A stretch of 64,000 nucleotides of DNA from Chloropicon primus (taxonomy: Eukaryota; Chlorophyta; Chloropicophyceae; Chloropicales; Chloropicaceae): the NCBI GenBank assembly GCA_023205875.1, contig CP060756.1, positions 496,001 to 560,000 of the forward strand. Reading direction: 5' to 3'. Below are positions 50,127 through 58,813 of the stretch, piece by piece; position 1 is the stretch's first letter; every line of letters starts with the position of its first letter. A model generated the notes under the pieces. The model saw nothing but the letters and a program-made list of their open reading frames with translations, ran no database searches and was not told the DNA's origin. The translations under genes were made by a program, and so were the position numbers.

Positions 50127-51278
50127 ATGCCCAAGGGGGTGTTCATTGACAAGCGCCGCAAGAAGAAGCCGTACGGAGTGCGTATCGGTCGCCCCAAGGA
50201 ATACTTCGCCACCGTGGCGGAGGCCGTCGCCGCCCTCGAGGCGTACCGCGCGGGCAAACTCAAGAAGAGGGAGACCGACCGAGCCGCGCTCGCGGTGAAG
50301 CGCGCCCGCGACCTGGCGATCTACGGCCGGAGCTCCGCCACGGAGCGCGAAGTGGCGCTCGCCCTCGTCGCCAGATGGCAGGCGACCATCCCCGGGAGCG
50401 CGGCGCTCGTGCTAAACGACGGTACGAAAGCCGACGTCCTCCTCCGCCTGAGCGAGGAGGACGCGTGGCTGCCGGTGCAGCTCAAGACGACGGGGGGCGC
50501 CAAGAAGGGTGAACCGAATACGTGGTACTTCCACAACGTCACCGGCTACTCGGGGATGTGTGTGGTGTGCTGGCGGTGCGACGTCGGCGATGCGTGGGTG
50601 TACAACGGCAACGCGCTGAACGAGCGCGGCAAGCTGGACCTGAGCGTCACCCCCCTCCGCAAGAACTGTGAGCTCGCGCTCGCGCGTGGCCTCAACCTCG
50701 CCGCGCTCGTGCAATGGCTGAGCGAGCAGGCCCAGGCCCAGGCCCAGGCCCAGGCCCATCTGTGTCGGTGGACGACCGTCACCGAGCACGCCGCGCGGCA
50801 CGACTTCGCGTCCGCGGCCCAAGCGCTCGAGATGCGCGGCATCGACGCGTTCAAGGCGAGCTTCCCAAAGCACCGCTACGCCTTCCCCGAGGGACAGAAC
50901 ACCCAAGTCGACCTGCTCAAGGATGCGACGACGCGCCAGCAGTTCAAGACGGCGCGCGCGGCGTCTAACGGCGTCGCCGGGTTTATGTGCGACCTGCACA
51001 CCTACGCCGGGCGTGACGAGGCGGGCAAGCAGCTGAAAGATCCTTACCCGGCAGGGGCGTTCGACGAGCTAGTTGCGGTGGCGTGGGTGGAAGGCAAAGC
51101 ATACTTTTGGATCATCCCCGCGGCAGAGCTGGAGGCGAATGGGTACCTGCGATCGGAGTCGCAGCCTGGGAAGACGTGCCTGCACCTGCACGCGTCGAAG
51201 ATTGGCGTGCAGCCGAACCCGCACGCGCGTAAGAAGGTAGACACGTGGACCGACAAGTACTTCCATTCCGCAGCTTAG
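50127..51278 (+). CDS. AP2-like plus PD-(D/E)XK-like nuclease protein, unusual codon use
   Basis: A single exon of 383 residues from ATG 50127. Residues 1-50 (GVFIDKRRKKKPYGVRIGRP then EYFATVAEAVAALEAYR) resemble a small AP2-type DNA-binding domain. Residues about 75-165 contain KADVLLRLSEED followed by LPVQLKTTGG, a D...Q-x-K pattern of PD-(D/E)XK nucleases. A second region holds NTQVDLLKDATTRQQFKTAR, repeating that pattern, and ends in FDELVAVAWVEGKAYFWIIP. A (CAGGCC)n run codes QAQAQAQA between them. Arginine is almost always CGN, unlike the AGG-rich neighbours. A mobile or transferred nuclease is inferred; no catalytic site is proven. Confidence 0.65.
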   Translation: MPKGVFIDKRRKKKPYGVRIGRPKEYFATVAEAVAALEAYRAGKLKKRETDRAALAVKRARDLAIYGRSSATEREVALALVARWQATIPGSAALVLNDGTKADVLLRLSEEDAWLPVQLKTTGGAKKGEPNTWYFHNVTGYSGMCVVCWRCDVGDAWVYNGNALNERGKLDLSVTPLRKNCELALARGLNLAALVQWLSEQAQAQAQAQAHLCRWTTVTEHAARHDFASAAQALEMRGIDAFKASFPKHRYAFPEGQNTQVDLLKDATTRQQFKTARAASNGVAGFMCDLHTYAGRDEAGKQLKDPYPAGAFDELVAVAWVEGKAYFWIIPAAELEANGYLRSESQPGKTCLHLHASKIGVQPNPHARKKVDTWTDKYFHSAA

Positions 51279-51880
51279 CTTTCATCATGCTTTTTTTTTC
51301 TCGTCTTCTTCATCTTCTCCTCGAGCAACCGATGTCTCTCTCTGTCTCCCTCCACATCATCGAACCCCTCGCCTTGTCCCCGCCACGAACGAGGAGGGGG
51401 AGAGAGTTTGGGTGACGCTTGAGGACGAAACGGTGCGACGGAAGCGGGGTGGAGGGGAAGGGGGAGGCGTAGAACGATACTACGTGTTCAGAGCTTTCCG
51501 TAGAGCCGTCGGGACTCCGAGTGTGAGGGAGGGAGGGAGGTGAGGTGAGGAGCACGGGTGGACGGTAGGACTGGTGCTTGGTGGGTCCATTCCTGTGTCC
51601 CTGTGTCCTGTTCGCTTCACGGATCAGACTCCTCGTGAGGAGAGGGTGGTTGGTCCAACAGCAAAAGCTAAATCGGAAAGTGTTGTCCAGTGAGCCGGCG
51701 GGAGTTCGCACAGCAACAGAGGCTTGGCAAGGCAAGGCAAGGCACGGAGGGTTGACGCACGTCATTCACTCGGCGGGTCGGAAGCACTGCTGAGGGGCGG
51801 ACGAGAGCAACTGGTAGAGAGAGAGAGAATTCTTTGGTTTTGTTGTATTTATTTTGGTGTTGTTGGGCAATAGGATTATT
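51279..51880. promoter_or_regulatory. Spacer upstream of guanine deaminase
   Basis: About 600 bases. It has GGCAAGGCAAGGCAAGGC at 51726-51743 and a short GA run at 51818-51827 before the deaminase start. No gene is recognised. Confidence 0.4.
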
Positions 51881-52480
51881 ATGAGGGGAGTGGTGACGTT
51901 TGCGTTGGCGGGGGCGCTGGCCCTGTGGCACAGGAGGGGAATCAAGCAGGCGGAGGATCGTGCGCGCGCAACCTTGACGAAGGAGAACGAGACGCGAGAG
52001 AAGGACTTTCATTACTTGGATATTGTCCTCGAGGAGGCCAAGGCGGGGGTGAAGGCGGGGGAGGGAGGGCCCTTCGGGGCTATCATCGTCCAGAAGGACA
52101 CGGGGGAGATCGTCGCGCAGGCGCACAACGCGGTCCTGTCGACGAACGACCCGACCGCCCACGCGGAGATGCTGGTCATCCAGCAGGCTTGCAAGAAGCT
52201 CAACACCATGGACCTGTCGGGGTGCGAGATATTCACCTCGTGCGAGCCTTGCCCCATGTCCTTCGCGGCGATATTCCTGGCCCGCCTCAGCAGGCTGGTC
52301 TACGGCGCCTCCTCGGAGAGCGCGGTCAACATCGGCTTCGACGCCAACAACATCTCGGACGCCATCCGCGGGACGGCGGTGCACCAGAAGAGCACGGTCA
52401 AGGTGCAGCAGCTCAACCACCCCAAGTTCCACAACCTCTTCGAGCAGGCGAAGAAGGACGACCAGTGGACCTTGTACTGA
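51881..52480 (+). CDS. Guanine deaminase (cytidine deaminase fold)
   Basis: ATG 51881 gives 199 residues. The zinc-dependent deaminase core is clear: GGPFGAIIVQKDTGEIVA, NDPTAHAEMLVIQQAC with the catalytic HAE, and TSCEPCPMSFAAIFLARL with the two zinc Cys. The GFDANNISDAI tail fits guanine deaminases of the bacterial and plant type rather than tRNA adenosine deaminases. The product would be xanthine (or xanthosine if guanosine is used). Residues 3-16 are hydrophobic (GVVTFALAGALALW), an unusual N-terminal anchor or signal. Confidence 0.87.
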   Translation: MRGVVTFALAGALALWHRRGIKQAEDRARATLTKENETREKDFHYLDIVLEEAKAGVKAGEGGPFGAIIVQKDTGEIVAQAHNAVLSTNDPTAHAEMLVIQQACKKLNTMDLSGCEIFTSCEPCPMSFAAIFLARLSRLVYGASSESAVNIGFDANNISDAIRGTAVHQKSTVKVQQLNHPKFHNLFEQAKKDDQWTLY

Positions 52481-52761
52481 CCGCACCCTCCGGCGTGGTG
52501 TGTGTACCTAGGTGGTTAAACGGATTCAATGTCATACATGCACGGGACGAAGAAGGCCCCCCGGTCGTTTCTCTGTCTCCCCCTCCCTCTCGGCCCGAAC
52601 GAAGCAGGCTTTGGGCAAGGAAAGCGTCGCTGGGGCGGCTCGTGGCTTCAAGGTGGCAACCAGGATCCCTTCGGGGGGCGGACAGGACACGGACGCTCTC
52701 GAGCTCGAGACGTTTCAATAAACCCTATTCCGGAATTTTTACAGACTTCTTAATAATTCAT
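52481..52761. other. Convergent spacer deaminase / eL43
   Basis: About 280 bases with CAATAAACC at 52718 serving as a likely poly(A) signal for the deaminase. Nothing else is seen. Confidence 0.4.
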
Positions 52762-53423
52762 TTATAGCGCCTGAGCCTCACGGAGACGTCTAATGGTGGA
52801 CCTAATGGTGACCGCACCACCGGTGTGCAAGCTATAGGCACCTCCCGCGTAGGTCTTGCCGCAGGCCTTGCACTTCCAGATACCCACCGCGCTTCTCTTC
52901 ACGGTGTTCTTTCCGCAGAACATACAGGTGTACTTGGAGTGCTGAGAGATCTCCATCTTCTTCACCTGCTTACGGAGAGAGGAACCATAACGGGTTCCGT
53001 ACTTTCCGACGATTCCAACCTTCTTCGTTCTCTTCGACTGCAAGACGCAAAACAAAACAAAACAAAACACTCTTGTCAGCGAGCCGAGCCACACACCTCA
53101 ACAAGATGAAGGAGAGACAATAAAAACACTCCACTCCGCTCCGTATTCGAACGCGACGACGAGGACGAGGACGACAAGGACGCGAGGTTCATCACGGGAA
53201 ACCCCTCGATCGCTCTTCCCACGTCGCGGAGGACACGCTTCCCTCGTTCCAACACCATCCCTTCCTCCCCTCCTCCCCTCGTTTCTCGTTTCCAAAAACA
53301 AAAACAAAAAAAAGAAGAGAGTTGGTCGAGGAGGAGAGAGCGCAAGGGATGAACAAAGAAACTCATCCCTCTCCCTTCCTCCCCCTCCGTCCTTCCTCTC
53401 TTTCGCAACCCTTCACCTACCAT
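52762..53423 (-). CDS. RPL37A: Ribosomal protein eL43 (RPL37A)
   Basis: A 92-residue zinc-ribbon protein of the large ribosomal subunit. Exon 2 is 53037-52762 on the minus strand and starts [20 protein letters not shown]. The zinc motif is [20 protein letters not shown] then ACG. Exon 1 appears to be just the start codon: GAGAAGATG|GTAGGTG at 53421-53423, a phase 0 intron of 383 bases. The resulting MSKRTKK and length of 92 equal the family standard. The intron has an AAAAC repeat (53048-53070) close to its acceptor. Confidence 0.93.
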
Positions 53424-53568
53424 CTTCTCCCTCACAAAAGACGCAGCCTTCCTCTCGTGTTCTGGTGCTCCTCTCCTCTCGCTCTCCTCTCCTTCTCCTC
53501 CTCCTTCCCCAGTGCTAATTCCATCTTACGCCACCCCGCTCGAGGAGGGAAAAAATGCGGCGGCGGCG

Positions 53569-53629
53569 CATTCGGATCCCACATTCGGATCCTTCGCATT
53601 CGGATCCCCCACACCCACCATTCGGATCT
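53569..53629. repeat. Short repeat CATTCGGATCC, four copies
   Basis: Copies at 53569, 53582, 53597 and 53619; the last ends in T. Irregular spacing of 13, 15 and 22 bases. Confidence 0.85.
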
Positions 53630-53704
53630 TCAACGGGGCCCTTCAAAAAACGGTCGAGGAGAAGAAGAACAAGACGTGGGTGAGAGAGTTGGTGCGACGA
53701 CAGT

Positions 53705-53967
53705 GGGTAACGGGAGTGAGGTGGACGAGGGAGTGGGACAGTGAGAATATTCGTTCAGTGATCTTTCGGAAGAGCCCTCACTCGAAAGATTTGGTCGAGA
53801 TTCGAGGCACTTACAACTGAGGTTTCTCTTGCTACTCAACTCGTAGGGGTGAGAGTACTCGTGGTGCTTGGGTTGGTGCGAGAGCGGGTAACGGGAGTGA
53901 GGTGGACGAGGGAGGGAGTGGGACAGTGAGAATCTTCGCTCAGTGAGCTTTCGGAAGAGCCCTCACT
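53705..53967. repeat. Direct duplication of about 80 bp
   Basis: GGGTAACGGGAGTGAGGTGG begins both copies (53705-53782 and 53886-53967). The copies differ by a few substitutions and a 4-base GGAG insertion, and end at GAGCCCTCACT. Confidence 0.9.
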
Positions 53968-54078
53968 TGAGTTGGTGGTGTTTGGAGAGCGACAGGGGAT
54001 CTCTGATCGGTCCATTGGGGGTGGGGGTGGAGGTAGAGGAGGAGAAGGAGGGTTGCGTGCGGTGTGCGAGGGGACGAG

Positions 54079-54725
54079 ATGCACTCCGCGAGCTACAGGA
54101 CGAACGCGATCCTGACCATGGCGTTCTCTGGACTCGTGGCGCTCTGCGTTGCGGTGTCCCTCACAGGTGAGGAAAGGAACGCGAAAAACCAAAAACCACC
54201 AAGAGAGAGATAGAGAGAGAGACCCTCCGCGCTTCATTCATTTTTTTTGCTGACCCCTTCGCTCGCGCACTTTGGATCTCGGTGGCCACGCACGCGCAGA
54301 GGTCTTCCACAGGTCGAGTCCGGAGGCCAGCTTGAAGCTGCACCACGTGCACTACTTCAGGCCGTCTTTGGTGAACAATGACGAGGTGAGTGACTGGCTC
54401 ATGATGAGCGACCGAGGGAAAGCGTGGAAGGAGCGAAGAGGACTGACGGAGGGACGATCGATCCCCTTTTCGTTTCCCTTCTATCGACGACCTCGTGGTG
54501 CTGCTGCAAACAGGCGGTCTTGTCATTCAACATGAAGAGCGATCTTTCTTCTTGCTTCAGCTGGAACACGAAACAGCTCTTTGCTTACATCAAGGTCGTC
54601 TACGAGACGGATAAACACGTGAGGAACGAGGTAAGCAGACCAGTGAAACCTTCTCTTTTTCTCGGGGAGTCCGACAGATCGTGTGTGCACGCACGCACGC
54701 ACTCACACACGCTCGCTCACTCAAC

Positions 54726-54804
<79 letters not shown>

Positions 54805-55119
54805 GGTCACGGTGTGGGACAAGGTCATCAAGACAACGGAGGACCACAAGGTGGTAGACGAAGTGTTCCTCAGCAAGTACAAGCTCGTGGACAACGGGGC
54901 CGGGCTGCGGGGAAGGGATGTGAACGTTACCCTCGCTTGGAACGTCATGCCATACATAGGTACGATTTCTCTTACATCGTCGTCTCTAGTTCCTTCTGTC
55001 GCCGTTAACGCAAAATCCTTACAAAAATACACTTCCCTCCTCTCCTCGCAGGGGCGCTGTACTACCAGGAAAAGACGTTCACGGCAAAGCTGCCTTCAGA
55101 CTACCTGGTGGATTCTTAG
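54079..55119 (+). CDS. SPCS3: Signal peptidase complex subunit 3 (SPC22/23)
   Basis: Five exons: 54079-54166, 54300-54385, 54514-54630, 54806-54959 and 55052-55119, all GT-AG, giving 170 residues. SPCS3 is an ER membrane glycoprotein of the signal peptidase complex. The start MHSASYRTNAILTMAFSGLV with a single membrane anchor, SFNMKSDLSSCFSWNTKQLF and IKVVYETD, then VTVWDKVI and YQEKTFTAKLPSDYL match the family from end to end. It is the most intron-rich gene here. Intron 3 carries long (CT)n and (GT)n runs. Confidence 0.93.
54730..54802. repeat. (CT)n(GT)n compound microsatellite
   Basis: About 20 CT units (54730-54769) then about 15 GT units (54773-54802), inside SPCS3 intron 3. The GT block ends 3 bases before the exon, taking the place of a normal polypyrimidine tract next to AAG. 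Confidence 0.9.
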
Positions 55120-55200
55120 GCTCCCACGAGGCTCCCACGAAGGACTCGCGTGGGACCGCCCCCCTTGTAACAAATGATAAATTTCGCGCCACTGTCCCCT

Positions 55201-56487
55201 TCACGTCCTTCTTCCCCCGCCTCTGAGAAACTGGATCACCCGGCCCAGTGGCCTGACCACCCACTTCACGGCGTTTCCTAGCACGGAGATCTTCTTGAGG
55301 ACGAAGCCCTTTCCGATCCAGCTGGGGCCAGCGCGCGCCGCCCTGAGCTCGACACGGCGGCGAGGGACTACTCCACCGCTCCCTTCCCCTGTTCCAGCTC
55401 GACCAGAGTCGCCCGCGCTGGCCCCAGACGCGACGGAGCCGCTGCCGCTCCCCGGGGGTTCGTCGTCAATATCGTTCATCATTTCCCTCAGCATCTCCAA
55501 GGAGGCCTCGTCGTGCAGCGGGCGATCCTGCTCCCCTTCCCCGGTCGCTACCGTCGCAAGAGCCGTCTCCCCGCCGGCCCCGGCACCCAAGCCGGCCGCC
55601 CCTTCCTCTTCCCCCTCGGCAGCGGAAGCAAGCTTGAGCCTGCAGATCGGACAAGTGTTGTGCTCCTTCAGCCACTGAAGGAGGCAGTCCTCGTGAAACA
55701 CGTGGGAGCAAGGCATCTTAACGGCCACAAAGCCCCCCTCCTCCTCGCCATCCAGCTCACCAGTGCACCAGTCGTCCTGACAGATCGAGCAGCACTTCTC
55801 GCCCGTAAGCTTTCCCAGCTCCTCCATGTCCCTGATCCTCGGAAGTTTAGCCACAGCGTCCGCCGATGCTGGCTGCCTGGCGACAGCGTGGTTCGCGGCA
55901 AGCTGCGCCATGACCCTCTCAAGGGCCTCGTTGTGAAAGACGTAGTCACCCAAGCTCCCCCCGAACCTGTCGCTGCCGCCATCGATGCTGCCGGGAAGCT
56001 GACCCAGGAGGGACTCCAGCAACTGGGGAGGTATGTGGCCCCGCGTCTCCACCCGGACAGATATCGGTTGAAGGAAGTTCAACCGGCCCGCCGAAAGGGC
56101 AGGCAGCGCGGAAGAGGTGGGCGGCTGCTGCTCCTCGCCGGGAACCGCCGCGCGAGGCGCCTCACCGCCCTGAACAGGGCCCGTCGCCCTTGGCCCCGCA
56201 GGCTGCTGCGCAGTCCCAGGAACCCGGAGCGGGACAGCAACCGTGAAGGCCCTCGTCACCCCCCGTGGCGCGGGAGCTGGAGACCACTCCTCCACGAAAT
56301 CGCTCCCACACACCGGACAAGCAAGATGCTGCCCCTCCTCGCCCGCTTCGCTCCCGCTCGCCCTCGTGCACACTCTCTGCCTCTGGCAAGCGTGACACCA
56401 TATCCCGATATCCGATAGACCTCCCCCTCCTCCTCCTCCACCCGTTCCCACGGTGGTTCCCTCAGGAGCTCCGCTCGAGTCAGACAT
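55201..56487 (-). CDS. RING-H2 E3 ubiquitin ligase (RNF126/BCA2-like)
   Basis: ATG 56485-56487 gives 428 residues. An N-terminal zinc ribbon (WCHACQRQRV and, further on, CPVCGSDFVEE) is followed by a low-complexity linker. A LERVMAQLAANHAV helix leads into a RING-H2 finger: EKCCSICQDDW, CSHVFHEDCLLQWLKEHNTC and PIC. This layout is that of RNF126/RNF115 and plant RDUF/RHC ligases. The C-terminus is acidic then basic. It is convergent with SPCS3, stops 81 bases apart. Confidence 0.88.
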   Translation of the reverse strand: MSDSSGAPEGTTVGTGGGGGGGGLSDIGIWCHACQRQRVCTRASGSEAGEEGQHLACPVCGSDFVEEWSPAPAPRGVTRAFTVAVPLRVPGTAQQPAGPRATGPVQGGEAPRAAVPGEEQQPPTSSALPALSAGRLNFLQPISVRVETRGHIPPQLLESLLGQLPGSIDGGSDRFGGSLGDYVFHNEALERVMAQLAANHAVARQPASADAVAKLPRIRDMEELGKLTGEKCCSICQDDWCTGELDGEEEGGFVAVKMPCSHVFHEDCLLQWLKEHNTCPICRLKLASAAEGEEEGAAGLGAGAGGETALATVATGEGEQDRPLHDEASLEMLREMMNDIDDEPPGSGSGSVASGASAGDSGRAGTGEGSGGVVPRRRVELRAARAGPSWIGKGFVLKKISVLGNAVKWVVRPLGRVIQFLRGGGRRT

Positions 56488-56920
56488 GGACACAACCCAA
56501 ACCGACTCCCCCCCCTCTCCTCCTCCCGTCCCTCTCTCTCTCTCTCTCTCCTCCCTCTCCCTTCTCCCTCTCTCTGCGTATCGTATCGTATCGTATCGAT
56601 CGACTCCGGTTGTCAAAGAAGCCAAGCGCGGGGTCGATGGAAACCTCGCGAGACGTTCTTTCGCCCGACACCTCCTCCCACACACGCCGCCACTCCTCCT
56701 CTTCCTCTTCCTCTTCCTCTTCCCTCTCTCCTCGTCCTCGTCTTGGCCTCTTCCGCTTCCTTGCTTCCGTTTTTTTGAACCCAACACACAGGAGGAGAAT
56801 GGAGCGGCGGTGTCTGGTGTCCGTGTCCGAGACGAAGATCCGTCTCGTGGTCTTTCGCTTGATGCCCACGGACTCCGCTCGCGTCACTTGACTCGGTCCG
56901 CGCGCTCAAAAGCATAACAC

Positions 56921-56953
<33 letters not shown>

Positions 56954-56975
56954 GAGTGGCTGGCTGGGAGGAGGG
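56488..56975. promoter_or_regulatory. Divergent promoter RING gene / ULP gene
   Basis: About 490 bases. C/T-rich runs at 56524-56551 (GA on the RING coding strand), CGTATCGTATCGTATCGATC near 56577-56600, and an (ACAG)n tract at 56921-56952 before the ULP start. Confidence 0.5.
56921..56952. repeat. (ACAG)n microsatellite
   Basis: Eight tetranucleotide units, ending 23 bases before the ULP start. Confidence 0.9.
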
Positions 56976-58781
56976 ATGAGAGAGGAGGGGTTCAGGAGTC
57001 CGAGGAGAGCGTCCTCTCGAGGGATAATGGCGGTGAGCACGGCGAAGCTTCTTACCTCGGAACAGAAGGAGGATCTGGCTCGGGACGGTGGCGAGATGGG
57101 GTTCGGGTTCGGCAGAGGGAGGAGGAGACTGAGTCACTTTGACGCTTTGGCGAAGAGGGAGGGGAACGCTTCGACGAGCGAGCAGGCCAAGCTCCCCGAG
57201 TCGGAGAGGATGAGGCAGCAGCAGAGGAGGGGCCACCAGGAGAGCAGGGTGCGGGATCTAATGCGGACGGAGCCTCTGAGGTTGGGCGCTGCCTCGATGG
57301 ATGCGATTGATACTGGAAGGTTTTATGGCGGTCCTCGGGGACAGGACGACGCTTTCCGACTGCGGCCGGGGAGGTACCAGAAGGGTCTGACTCTGAACTT
57401 GTTGAAGTCACGGATCGAGGACGCTTCGCGGACGAAGAAGAGGAGGGTCGAGAAGCCTGTAGTGGTGCAGGAGCCGATAGAGGTCGTCATCAGCGACGGC
57501 GAGGAGAGCGAAGAGGAGGGGGGAGGGGTCAAGGACGATGTCCTGACCCTCACGCCGACCGGACCCGGAACCCGGAGGAGCACGAGGCTGAGCGCGGGCT
57601 CCTCGCACAGACACACCGTCGCCGGGGTACTGGAAAGGGGCAAACTGAAGTGTGTCTGGAAGAGCGAGTACGGCAACGGCAGAAGCATCACGATTCGCCC
57701 AAAGGACATGGACTCCCTGGAGGACGGGGAGTTCCTGATTGACACGGTGATTGACTACTACATCAACTGCCTGGTGGACGACAAGAGGGGGAGGGAGAAG
57801 GGCAAGACTTCTGGCGTCTCGAGGGAGGACATCTATGTTTTCGGCACCTTTTTCTACAAGAAGCTGATCTCTTGCAAGAGCGATCTGGGGAAGCTGAGCA
57901 ACTGGACGAGAGACGTGGACATCTTCTCAAAGAAGTATGTCTTCATCCCAATCTGCGCGCACTACCACTGGAGCTTGATCCTGATCTGCAACACGAATTG
58001 CTATGATGTGGAAAACGAGCTGGTGGACTTGACGACGGCGATCCTCCACATTGATTCGATGTATTCGGGCCACGCTACGGGGAACATCACGAAGAACCTG
58101 CGTGTTTACCTGAAGCACGAGTGGCACCGGAACCTGAAGAACCCCGAGAGCATCTGCCACCGGTTCGACCAAGGGACGACGGCGCTGGTGGGGGGGACGA
58201 GGGAGTTCACGCCCAAGACCATCTTGGGCGGGAAGCTTCAGTGCCCGAGGCAAAACAATTTCTGCGACTGCGGCGTGTTCGTGCTCAAGTTTCTTGAAAT
58301 GTTCATGGATGATCCCCCCAACTCCGTGGACGTGAAAATCGTGAACCATAAGTTCACCGTCGAGCACACAGGTTCCTCGGAGAAGTTCAATACAAGGGCT
58401 TGGTTCAAGCCAGAAGACGCCGCGAAGCTGAGGAAGTCCCTGCGCACCCAACTCTGCCAGCTGTTCTTTGATCAGAACCCCGAGAGCCCGCACAGCAAGA
58501 GGGCCTTGGAGCTGGCTTGCGAAGTGGACGCCCAAGCTGCTGAGGACGCCGAGGTCGAGGTGCAGGCCGTGGAGGCCAACAAGGCTGCTGAGGACGCCGA
58601 GGTCGAGGTGCAGGCCGTGGAAGCCAGCAAGGCTGCTGAGGACGCCGAGGTCGAGGTGGTGCTGTCCTCACCATCCACGGGAACGGAAACGGGAACGAGG
58701 GTGGGATCTTCATCGAGGTTTTTGCCACCAAGAAACAATTGCCTTCCCCCTCCTAAGAACTCGTGTTCATTTAACCTGTAA
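56976..58781 (+). CDS. ULP-type SUMO protease (C48)
   Basis: An intronless 601-residue protein from ATG 56976. The N-terminal 230 residues are basic and disordered, with a short acidic patch VVISDGEESEEE that could bind SUMO (inference). The C48 domain spans about 235-510 and has a full catalytic set: His 331 in HYHWSLILI, Asp 360 in LHIDSMYSG, Gln 426 and Cys 432 in PRQNNFCDCGVFVLKF. The domain order and SMYSGHATG resemble ULP2/SENP6-7. The C-terminus has a 16-residue repeat (AAEDAEVEVQAVEANK) about 2.6 times. Only 32 bases separate its stop from the next start. Confidence 0.9.
   Translation: MREEGFRSPRRASSRGIMAVSTAKLLTSEQKEDLARDGGEMGFGFGRGRRRLSHFDALAKREGNASTSEQAKLPESERMRQQQRRGHQESRVRDLMRTEPLRLGAASMDAIDTGRFYGGPRGQDDAFRLRPGRYQKGLTLNLLKSRIEDASRTKKRRVEKPVVVQEPIEVVISDGEESEEEGGGVKDDVLTLTPTGPGTRRSTRLSAGSSHRHTVAGVLERGKLKCVWKSEYGNGRSITIRPKDMDSLEDGEFLIDTVIDYYINCLVDDKRGREKGKTSGVSREDIYVFGTFFYKKLISCKSDLGKLSNWTRDVDIFSKKYVFIPICAHYHWSLILICNTNCYDVENELVDLTTAILHIDSMYSGHATGNITKNLRVYLKHEWHRNLKNPESICHRFDQGTTALVGGTREFTPKTILGGKLQCPRQNNFCDCGVFVLKFLEMFMDDPPNSVDVKIVNHKFTVEHTGSSEKFNTRAWFKPEDAAKLRKSLRTQLCQLFFDQNPESPHSKRALELACEVDAQAAEDAEVEVQAVEANKAAEDAEVEVQAVEASKAAEDAEVEVVLSSPSTGTETGTRVGSSSRFLPPRNNCLPPPKNSCSFNL
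58536..58658 (+). repeat. 48-bp coding tandem repeat
   Basis: Copies at 58536-58583, 58584-58631 and a 27-base partial copy. Near identical, in frame, adding an acidic tail to the SUMO protease. Confidence 0.9.
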
Positions 58782-58813
58782 CAGTAGAAAAATTCTTCAG
58801 AAGAGCAGCCCTG

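Larger units (their letters stand above)
53424..54078. promoter_or_regulatory. Divergent promoter eL43 / SPCS3 with repeats
   Basis: About 655 bases. It holds four CATTCGGATCC/T copies (53569-53629), a direct duplication (53705-53782 and 53886-53967), and within each duplicate an inverted copy of the element found at 19711 and 31360 (53763-53789 and 53948-53970). Confidence 0.6.

Noticed and set aside
51310-51765. Minus-strand frame of 151 codons in the 51.3-51.9 kb spacer
   Set aside because: No ATG-based protein with known motifs; composition is that of repeats and leader DNA.
53043-53070. AAAAC repeats (also 41944-41970) as a mobile element end
   Set aside because: They are simple pentanucleotide runs without flanking inverted repeats or target duplications.
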